DNA of 20,302 nt from Candidatus Peribacteria bacterium (GTDB taxonomy: Bacteria > Patescibacteriota > Gracilibacteria > UBA1369 > GCA-2718715), in the NCBI GenBank assembly GCA_943349385.1, contig CALQZM010000010.1, positions 1 through 20,302 of the forward strand. The letters run 5' to 3'. The notes beneath the pieces are model-generated. The model was given only the letters and a program-made list of their open reading frames with translations. It was not told the origin of the DNA and ran no database searches. Position 1 is the first letter of the stretch; the number at the start of each line of letters is the position of its first letter. Both the position numbers and the translations under genes were made by a program. Below, in pieces: positions 15,217-20,302 of the stretch.

Positions 15217-16305
15217 ATGCAATTTAGTGAGCAAGAAACCACAACAAACCTTAAAAACAACTCTGTATCAGATACTCTTATAGACGAAATTTTTCAAGTA
15301 TTAAATAAAAAAGAGAAAGACATTATTCAGAAAAGATTTGCTCTAAGAACAGAAAAAAGACTTACACTTGAACAAATTGGTCAAGAATATGGTATTACAC
15401 GTGAAAGAGTAAGACAAATCGAGAAAAATGCACTTGCTAAACTTAAAAGAATCGCACAAAAAACTTCAATTTTAAGCCTGATTGATATTACATCAAAAGT
15501 AATATCAGAAAATTTCTATGTTTTGACTGAAAAAAGACTAATTAGAGAAGTAATAAAACAAACAGGTGGACTATTTATAGAAAATTCACAATTAATTGCC
15601 TTAAGTCTAGAAATTAATAATGGACTTGAGAAAATTAAAAAAAGTAAAAACTTTAAAAAATCATGGTTCGAAGCTAAAAAAATTAGTAAAAAAAATATTG
15701 ACCTAGTAAATACACTAGCCGAAAAAGCATTAAAGAAAGAAAATGCGATTGTTCCAGCTCAAAAGTTTATTAATCTAGTTCAAGAAACTACGAAACAAAT
15801 TAATAAAATAAATCTAGCCAAGAATACAATTCATTCACTACTTCAAATTAATAAAAGACTCAAAAAAATTGAAGAAGGATACGGCTTAACTACTTGGAGA
15901 TCCGTGAAGCCAAAAAGTATTAAAGATAAAGCTCTAATAATTCTTTCTAGAATAAAAAAACCACTTCATTTTAGAACAATTGCAAAATTAATACACGAAA
16001 ATACATTCGATAAAAAGAAAGTTACAACTCAAGCAGTACATAACGAACTAATTAGATATGAAGAATTTGTATTAGTAGGCAGAGGGATCTATGCACTAAG
16101 GGAATGGGGATTCCAAACCGGCACAGTAAAAGACGTTATTGCAGACATCCTAAGGAATCATGGACCGTTAAATAAATCAAAAATTATCGAAGAAGTACTT
16201 AAAAGAAGACATGTAAAAATAGGTACAATTTCTCTGAATCTTCAAAAATATCCTGAATTCAAACGAGTAGGTAGAGCTATTTACAGTATTGAAAAAGAAG
16301 TATAA
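15217..16305 (+). CDS. Sigma-70 region 4 / HARE-HTH transcription regulator
   Basis: A 362-residue, Lys-rich cytoplasmic protein. Residues about 25-80 are a sigma-70 region 4 domain: RFALRTEKRLTLEQIGQEYG followed by ITRERVRQIEKNALAKLK, the helix-turn-helix that contacts the -35 element and the RNA polymerase beta flap. There is no sigma region 2 or 3, so it cannot melt promoters alone. The C-terminal part (about 232-297) is a HARE-HTH winged helix, as in the RNA polymerase delta subunit, with PLHFRTIAKLI, HNELI and FVLVGRGIYAL. A second similar unit spans 302-357. The 88-225 region is helical and may hold degenerate winged helices. Sigma4-HARE fusions are known in Patescibacteria. I infer an RNA polymerase-associated regulator, not a full sigma factor. 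HIT follows after 9 nt. Confidence 0.88.
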   Translation: MQFSEQETTTNLKNNSVSDTLIDEIFQVLNKKEKDIIQKRFALRTEKRLTLEQIGQEYGITRERVRQIEKNALAKLKRIAQKTSILSLIDITSKVISENFYVLTEKRLIREVIKQTGGLFIENSQLIALSLEINNGLEKIKKSKNFKKSWFEAKKISKKNIDLVNTLAEKALKKENAIVPAQKFINLVQETTKQINKINLAKNTIHSLLQINKRLKKIEEGYGLTTWRSVKPKSIKDKALIILSRIKKPLHFRTIAKLIHENTFDKKKVTTQAVHNELIRYEEFVLVGRGIYALREWGFQTGTVKDVIADILRNHGPLNKSKIIEEVLKRRHVKIGTISLNLQKYPEFKRVGRAIYSIEKEV

Positions 16306-16314
16306 ATTAAAGGC

Positions 16315-16656
16315 ATGAATAAAAAATGCCTTTTTTGCCGAATAATAAAAAAAGAGATTCCCGCTTCAATTGTATTAGAAAACGAGCATCTTATTGCATT
16401 TAAAGATATTCAACCTAAAGACAATACTCACATTTTAATAGTACCGAAAAGTCATACTGATAATTTGAACACATTTAATCTAAATGATGAGTCAACTAAG
16501 TCAATATTTAAAGCTATTAAAGATTTAGGAAAACTATTAAAAGAAAATCACTATAAGATTCAAGTAAATAATGGAGCGAAATCTGGTCAAGAAATTCCCC
16601 ATTTACATTTTCACTTTGTTTCTAACTCTAAGCTTAAATCGACAGGTCTTTCATAA
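16315..16656 (+). CDS. HIT-family nucleotide-binding hydrolase
   Basis: A 113-residue histidine-triad protein. The N-terminal zinc-type motif CLFC (Cys5, Cys8), the IPASIV-x-EN-x2-L-x-AF-x-D block (15-31), the THILIVPKSH strand (38-47) and the catalytic triad HLHFH (His96, His98, His100) are all present. These enzymes hydrolyse nucleoside phosphoramidates, acyl-adenylates or dinucleotides; the exact substrate cannot be read from sequence. It starts 9 nt after the sigma4/HARE stop and is probably cotranscribed. Its last 46 bp overlap the convergent nadC-like gene, so the codons from residue 99 on, including the third His, lie in the overlap. Only a weak AAAGG sits close to the ATG. Confidence 0.93.
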   Translation: MNKKCLFCRIIKKEIPASIVLENEHLIAFKDIQPKDNTHILIVPKSHTDNLNTFNLNDESTKSIFKAIKDLGKLLKENHYKIQVNNGAKSGQEIPHLHFHFVSNSKLKSTGLS

Positions 16657-17516
16657 TAAAATATGTCAGACGTAGAAACATAGTCAATTCCTTCTAAATC
16701 AAGGTTATTTACGTTGTCTAGCTTAACTCCTCCTGAAACCTCTATAAAAAAATCTCTATTTTTAAAATTCGCACTTAAAAAAGTTAAAGCACTGTTTAAC
16801 TCTGGCATAGAAAAATTATCTAACATAATGCCATAAGGAACCCTATTCTTTAATTTAAAATCTAAATAAGCAATATTCGACTGTAGCTGTTGCAATGTAT
16901 CAAATTCAAACTCTACGAAATCTAAACCTTCTAGCTTGTCCAATAAAAGATTTTGATAGCCATTTTTAACAGCAAAATGATTATCTTTAAACATAGCTGC
17001 ATGAGCAAGATTTAATCTATGTGTATAAAAACCACCAATGCTAGCTGCTTTTTTATCTAACAAACCCAAAAGACCTTTCCTTGTAGATAAAAACTTTATC
17101 TTATTATTTTTAAAACTATAGTTTATTAAATTTGAATATATTCTTGCTTTATGAGCAATACTGCAAAATCTTGTTAAAAAATTTAAAACCACTCTCTCAG
17201 AACGTAAAATGCTAGCAATACTACCTTTAATTACAAGTAAAATATCACCTTTCTTAAAAACATAACCATCCTCAAATTTAAACTCAAAAGATAGGTCAGT
17301 AAAAAACTTTTGTACAAGTACCAACTCTTCGCCCCCAGCCATAACACCATCTGAATTCGCAATTACGAAAGCCTCGGAATAAGCAAAATAATCCTCAGTA
17401 GTCCTATCAGACGAAGTCATATCCATTTTAAAGCAATAATCAAAATAGTTTAAAACAGCATTTACATAAAATTGCTCTGTAACTACTAGTTTTTGACTAA
17501 AATCAGGAACAAACAT
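16611..17516 (-). CDS. nadC: Divergent NadC-like quinolinate phosphoribosyltransferase
   Basis: A 301-residue protein with the NadC fold order. The N-terminal sandwich domain carries DGVMAGGEE (56-64). Then come SERVVLNFLTR (106-116) with the subunit-crossing Arg, STRK (144-147), GGFYTHR (161-167), KDNH (177-180), IMLDNF (about 231-236) and SGG (262-264) followed by a GIDYVS strand. NadC joins quinolinate and PRPP to give nicotinate mononucleotide, CO2 and PPi for NAD synthesis. The basic quinolinate contacts (Arg108, Arg146, Lys147, His166, Arg167, Lys177) appear kept. However, the usual TRKTxPGxR loop is changed to TRKGLLGLL, so activity or substrate may differ (a related ModD-like enzyme is an alternative). 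The stop is TGA, the only one seen here. The 90-residue unknown gene lies 5 nt upstream, so they form an operon. Confidence 0.8.
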   Translation of the reverse strand: MFVPDFSQKLVVTEQFYVNAVLNYFDYCFKMDMTSSDRTTEDYFAYSEAFVIANSDGVMAGGEELVLVQKFFTDLSFEFKFEDGYVFKKGDILLVIKGSIASILRSERVVLNFLTRFCSIAHKARIYSNLINYSFKNNKIKFLSTRKGLLGLLDKKAASIGGFYTHRLNLAHAAMFKDNHFAVKNGYQNLLLDKLEGLDFVEFEFDTLQQLQSNIAYLDFKLKNRVPYGIMLDNFSMPELNSALTFLSANFKNRDFFIEVSGGVKLDNVNNLDLEGIDYVSTSDIFYYERPVDLSLELETK

Positions 17517-17521
17517 ATTTA

Positions 17522-17794
17522 TTATACGTTATACTCTTGCAACAATGCATCTATGTCTTCTTTCGAATATGGCTTTTGAAATAGGCCACTCAATAAATGT
17601 CTAATTCTACTTATTCTTGTTGTTAAATTAGAGTATGTAGCCCAGGCTTTAGGGTCAAGTGTATTCAAAGTTGTTTCGCCAGTTTTTAAACAAGCCGAAA
17701 GTCGACCTTTTAAGGCTAACCTTAAGTCAACCACAGGCTTAGCATCAACCTCTATTTGAGGTACATTATCAGTATTTATCAAGATCGAATCCAT
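17522..17794 (-). CDS. Small hypothetical protein upstream of nadC
   Basis: A 90-residue ORF I do not recognise. The N-terminal 22 residues look extended (ILINTD and IEVDAKP), then mostly helical sequence rich in Arg, Leu and Thr follows, with a PYSKEDIDALL helix near the C terminus. No signal peptide, TM helix or cysteine cluster is present. It was compared by eye with GatC, which is similar in size, but the GatC pattern is absent. Support for a real gene is good context: one of the best promoters in the window (17845-17817) starts about 16 nt before its ATG, a weak AGG precedes the start, and nadC follows after 5 nt. A role tied to NadC is possible but only from position. Confidence 0.65.
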   Translation of the reverse strand: MDSILINTDNVPQIEVDAKPVVDLRLALKGRLSACLKTGETTLNTLDPKAWATYSNLTTRISRIRHLLSGLFQKPYSKEDIDALLQEYNV

Positions 17795-17816
17795 AAAAAA
17801 ACCTATTAACCCAGTA

Positions 17817-17845
17817 ATTATACATTAAAATAAGTAAAACGTCAA
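17817..17845 (-). promoter_or_regulatory. Strong promoter of the small-ORF/nadC operon
   Basis: On the minus strand TTGACG (17845-17840), exactly 17 bp, TATAAT (17822-17817). The predicted start is near 17810, giving a leader of about 16 nt. It is back to back with the promoter of the 7TM gene. Confidence 0.75.
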
Positions 17846-17846
17846 A

Positions 17847-17865
17847 CAAAAACCCTGCCTTTTTG
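17847..17865. repeat. Small palindrome between divergent promoters
   Basis: CAAAAA (17847-17852) and TTTTTG (17860-17865) flank CCCTGCC. It lies just upstream of the -35 of the leftward promoter and near the weak -35 of the rightward one, where a shared regulator could bind. It may also be chance in AT-rich DNA. Confidence 0.3.
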
Positions 17866-17889
17866 GTTATATTAAAAGGATAAACGGTA

Positions 17890-17895
17890 TATAAT
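17890..17895 (+). promoter_or_regulatory. Candidate -10 of the PKD/7TM gene
   Basis: A perfect TATAAT sits 28 bp before the ATG at 17924. The -35 at 17 bp spacing (TTATAT) is weak. The predicted start near 17902 gives a leader of about 22 nt with no Shine-Dalgarno sequence. Confidence 0.5.
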
Positions 17896-17923
17896 CGAAT
17901 TTGTAACTTAACAATATAAACCG

Positions 17924-19486
17924 ATGACATACAAGTATCGATCGTGGCTTCAGTACATCGCAATTAGCCTATTTAGTATTCTACTGATTACCTTTATAAC
18001 CCCAGCCTTTGCCCAGTTCCAAGGAAATACATCGAATCAACCGGATTTATTTACAGAAATACAAAGTTCAGAATTTGCCGAAATAAATAAACCAATAATC
18101 TTAACCGCTAAACCACAATTTGATACCGAAGCGTATACAGCTCTAGAGTTTAACTGGGATTTTGGTGACGGCGACCAAGATGAAGGTAAAGAAGTAGCAC
18201 ATAGCTTTAAAAATGCAGGCAAGTACAAGGTAACACTTACTATTAGCAACGGGGGTGAAACTTGGACCGAAGCAAAAGAAATTTTCGTAGCTGTTAAGGC
18301 AGCTGCATTTATTACGGATTCTCAAAAAAACAACTCCAAAATAAACACACTAATTAAACTTGGCGAAGAATCAAATATATATTTCTCGTTAGTTGAAAGT
18401 TTTAAAAGCCAATCCGAATTTTTATCAGAAGAAGTATTAGCCAGAAAACTTATCAAAAAAGAAGAATTTGTATCTAAAATCGACACTATAATCGTCTGGA
18501 CTCAAGGCAATGCAGGACTTAACGCCTTAACAAGAATGACGCAAAGTATTGAAAGCGAAAACGTATTTAAGAATACTTCAATAATTTTAATCGAGGAAGA
18601 CTCAAGTAAACAGCGAAGAATTGAACGTCAATTTAATCAACTTAAGCCTAAAGAAATTATCGTTATTCAGGAACCATATTTATTACAGTTTTTTGATACG
18701 CCAGATATTAACGACTTTAAGGCAGAACTAAAAAACAGAAAAGGGATTGACGTAGAAATCATAGATCAACAAACAGTAACAGTAAGTAAAATCAACATAT
18801 TTTCATTTTTCTTAGATTTTTTAACTGAAAAAGGTATCCCTGATAATACAATTATATTAATCCTATTACTTCCAGTTATAGCTACAGTAATTGCATTTAT
18901 GAAACAAGTAATAGGAATCACTACCCTAGGAATATATACACCTACAATAATCACTTTAACCTTTCTAATGCTTGGACTTGAGTTTGGTGTAATATTGTTA
19001 TTTTTCGTAATACTAATGGGAACCTTAGCGCATAGAATGTTAAAGCCGCTTAAGTTACTTTATATTCCAAAAATGGCTTTAGTACTTACATCTGTATCTA
19101 TAATTATATACTTATTATTAACGCTCACAGTATATTTAGATCTTTTCGATATTGAATTTATTTCACTAGCTATATTCCCAGTAGTAATACTTGGAACACT
19201 TACTGAAAAATTTGTATCATTGAGATCCGAAAAAGGTCTTTCTAGTTCGCTTTTAATTATGATTGAAACGTTCTTTGTGTCGCTTGTAGCTTACATATTT
19301 ACAGGAGGTATAGTTGATTTGTACTTCTTTGAATTACAATGGAATTTCTTAAGAAACTTACTATTAAATACACCTGAAATTATAATTGTATTTATATTAA
19401 TCAACATATATTTAGGAAGATGGACGGGACTTCAAGTAACTGAATATTTTCACTTTAGAGATATTATCAATAACAGCGAAGAATAA
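17924..19486 (+). CDS. Signal peptide-PKD-7TM protein (7TM_transglut-like)
   Basis: A 520-residue membrane protein. A signal peptide ends in AFA at residue 30. Residues about 45-122 form a PKD domain with the hallmark FNWDFGDGD (76-84) and an HSF strand followed by GKYKVTLTI (99-107). Residues 128-285 are a further extracytoplasmic region with alternating strands and helices, no family recognised. From about 308 to 500 there are about seven TM helices. The segment VIATVIAFMKQVIGITTLG, followed by IYTPTII and the KLLYIPKMALVL loop, matches the 7TM domain that in Proteobacteria is fused to an inactive transglutaminase (7TM_transglut). Here that periplasmic part is replaced by PKD plus the unknown domain. 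The ATP-grasp gene follows with a stop-start junction (TAAATG), so the two are coupled. Biochemical role is unknown. Confidence 0.82.
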   Translation: MTYKYRSWLQYIAISLFSILLITFITPAFAQFQGNTSNQPDLFTEIQSSEFAEINKPIILTAKPQFDTEAYTALEFNWDFGDGDQDEGKEVAHSFKNAGKYKVTLTISNGGETWTEAKEIFVAVKAAAFITDSQKNNSKINTLIKLGEESNIYFSLVESFKSQSEFLSEEVLARKLIKKEEFVSKIDTIIVWTQGNAGLNALTRMTQSIESENVFKNTSIILIEEDSSKQRRIERQFNQLKPKEIIVIQEPYLLQFFDTPDINDFKAELKNRKGIDVEIIDQQTVTVSKINIFSFFLDFLTEKGIPDNTIILILLLPVIATVIAFMKQVIGITTLGIYTPTIITLTFLMLGLEFGVILLFFVILMGTLAHRMLKPLKLLYIPKMALVLTSVSIIIYLLLTLTVYLDLFDIEFISLAIFPVVILGTLTEKFVSLRSEKGLSSSLLIMIETFFVSLVAYIFTGGIVDLYFFELQWNFLRNLLLNTPEIIIVFILINIYLGRWTGLQVTEYFHFRDIINNSEE

Positions 19487-20302
19487 ATGTTCAATTTCAA
19501 CTTTAGCAAAGGAGTTCTTGGACTAAATGCAAGAAACCTAATATATATTAAAGAGTTAAATCCTAGAGAAAGAATTAACTTTGCTGATAGCAAATTAAAA
19601 ACTAAACATTACTTATCAGCAAGAGGAATTCCAGTCCCGAAATTATACGCAGTAATTAAATCACATGAAGACCTCTTGAAATTTGATTTCGCCTCATTGC
19701 CAGGAAACATTGTTTTAAAACCAAATAAAGGCTCTGGTGGGGACGGCATAATTGCTTTTAAAGAAAGAAAAGGTAATAACTTTATAACAGTAAATAATAG
19801 AGTTGTAGAAATCGAAGAACTTAGATCCCACATAATAGATATTATTGACGGTAGATTCTCGATGACTAATACACGCGATATTGCATTCTTTGAACAGAGA
19901 ATTCAAACAGACAATCAGTTATTGAAATACACTTACCAAGGTTTACCAGATGTTAGAATAATAGTTTACAATCTCGTGCCTGTAATGGCCATGCTTAGGC
20001 TTCCGACTAGAGAATCAGAGGGTAAGGCTAATATGGCACAAGGAGCCTTAGGTGTCGGCATAGATATGGGTAGCGGGAAACCAACATATATAGCCAAAAA
20101 ATTTGACATCATTGACGAAATTCCAGACGTAGGTAAATTTGACCCAAAATTCAAAATACCCTATTGGGATGAAATACTGTACATAGCTTCTAAATGCCAG
20201 CATATAACTAATTTAGGCTATCTTGCCTGCGATATAGCCATAGACGAAAATTCAGGACCAATTCTACTCGAATTAAATGCCAGAGCGGGTTTAAAGGTTC
20301 AA
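19487..20302 (+). CDS. RimK-related ATP-grasp ligase (partial, 3' end missing)
   Basis: The frame starts at the ATG directly after the 7TM gene stop and stays open for 272 codons to the right edge. The N-terminal block GVLGLNARNLIYIKELNPRE (9-28) and TKHYLSARGIPVPKLYAVI (39-57) match the alpha-L-glutamate ligase-related family (TIGR02291, ATPgrasp_ST). The ATP-grasp core shows VLKPNKGSGGDGI (76-88, Lys78), an acidic-basic block near DVRIIVYNLVPVMAMLRLP (155-173) and the metal-binding end LACDIAID (246-253) and LLELNARAGL (260-269) with Asp249, Glu262 and Asn264. It should activate a carboxylate with ATP and form an amide or similar bond; substrate is unknown. Pairing with a 7TM protein is typical of the family and suggests modification of a surface or exported molecule. 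Confidence 0.88.
   Translation, partial: MFNFNFSKGVLGLNARNLIYIKELNPRERINFADSKLKTKHYLSARGIPVPKLYAVIKSHEDLLKFDFASLPGNIVLKPNKGSGGDGIIAFKERKGNNFITVNNRVVEIEELRSHIIDIIDGRFSMTNTRDIAFFEQRIQTDNQLLKYTYQGLPDVRIIVYNLVPVMAMLRLPTRESEGKANMAQGALGVGIDMGSGKPTYIAKKFDIIDEIPDVGKFDPKFKIPYWDEILYIASKCQHITNLGYLACDIAIDENSGPILLELNARAGLKVQ

Noticed and set aside
16611..16613. Only nadC ends in TGA, so UGA-as-glycine recoding (as in Gracilibacteria and Absconditabacteria) was considered.
   Set aside because: No in-frame TGA interrupts any gene, glycine is GGN throughout, and extension past this TGA gives only unconvincing sequence antisense to the HIT gene with a second TGA soon after.
17522..17794. GatC identity for the 90-residue gene, since AspRS is predicted non-discriminating.
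   Set aside because: The size is similar, but the conserved GatC helices are not seen and no gatA or gatB is adjacent.
17769..17963. A 64-codon open frame on the minus strand across the divergent intergenic region.
   Set aside because: It overlaps the best promoter, the 90-residue gene and the 7TM signal peptide, and has no family features.

Overview
The window is about 20 kb of AT-rich bacterial DNA packed with genes. It most likely comes from the Candidate Phyla Radiation (Patescibacteria), possibly a Dojkabacteria- or Microgenomates-like lineage. This is inferred from gene content: a sigma-region-4/HARE-HTH protein, a large single-TM TraG/VirD4-like ATPase, multi-repeat 3D/peptidoglycan-binding and SLH/M23 surface proteins, and a PKD-7TM protein next to a RimK-related ATP-grasp ligase. 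No 16S rRNA is present, so the phylum is not proven. The ordinary code fits: most genes end in TAA, two in TAG, nadC in TGA, and glycine is GGN. Almost no start codon has a Shine-Dalgarno sequence, and several predicted transcription starts fall within 0-25 nt of the ATG.

Layout. Positions 1-1771 (minus) hold a tight operon read as a two-TM bacterial PH-domain protein, RuvB, then a lipoprotein cut by the window edge. A CPBP intramembrane protease starts divergently at 1766; its ATG and that of the PH gene form one ATGCAT palindrome. From 14840 to 2454 everything of substance is on the minus strand: dnaE, aspS (2 nt apart), the TraG/VirD4-like ATPase, a secreted 3D-domain protein with four peptidoglycan-binding repeats, a secreted M23 endopeptidase with three SLH repeats, tRNA-Arg(UCU), and a DUF1624/HGSNAT-type membrane acyltransferase whose ATG lies 9 nt after the tRNA CCA end.

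Right of dnaE, the plus strand carries tRNA-Leu(UAG), the sigma-4/HARE-HTH regulator and a HIT protein. HIT converges on, and overlaps by 46 bp, a minus-strand pair: a divergent nadC-like gene preceded by an unknown 90-residue gene. Divergent from that pair is a plus-strand cassette of a signal-peptide/PKD/7TM protein immediately followed by an ATP-grasp ligase that runs off the right edge.

How it fits together. The core is replication, repair and translation (DnaE with an intact PHP metal site, RuvB, AspRS of predicted non-discriminating type, two tRNAs). The accessory content is dominated by the cell envelope: two wall-targeting secreted proteins, a membrane acyltransferase, a CPBP protease, a DNA-translocase-like ATPase, and the 7TM/ATP-grasp cassette, whose biochemical role is unknown. 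No mobile element, CRISPR array, rRNA or convincing rho-independent terminator was seen, and no gene-free gap exceeds 300 bp.
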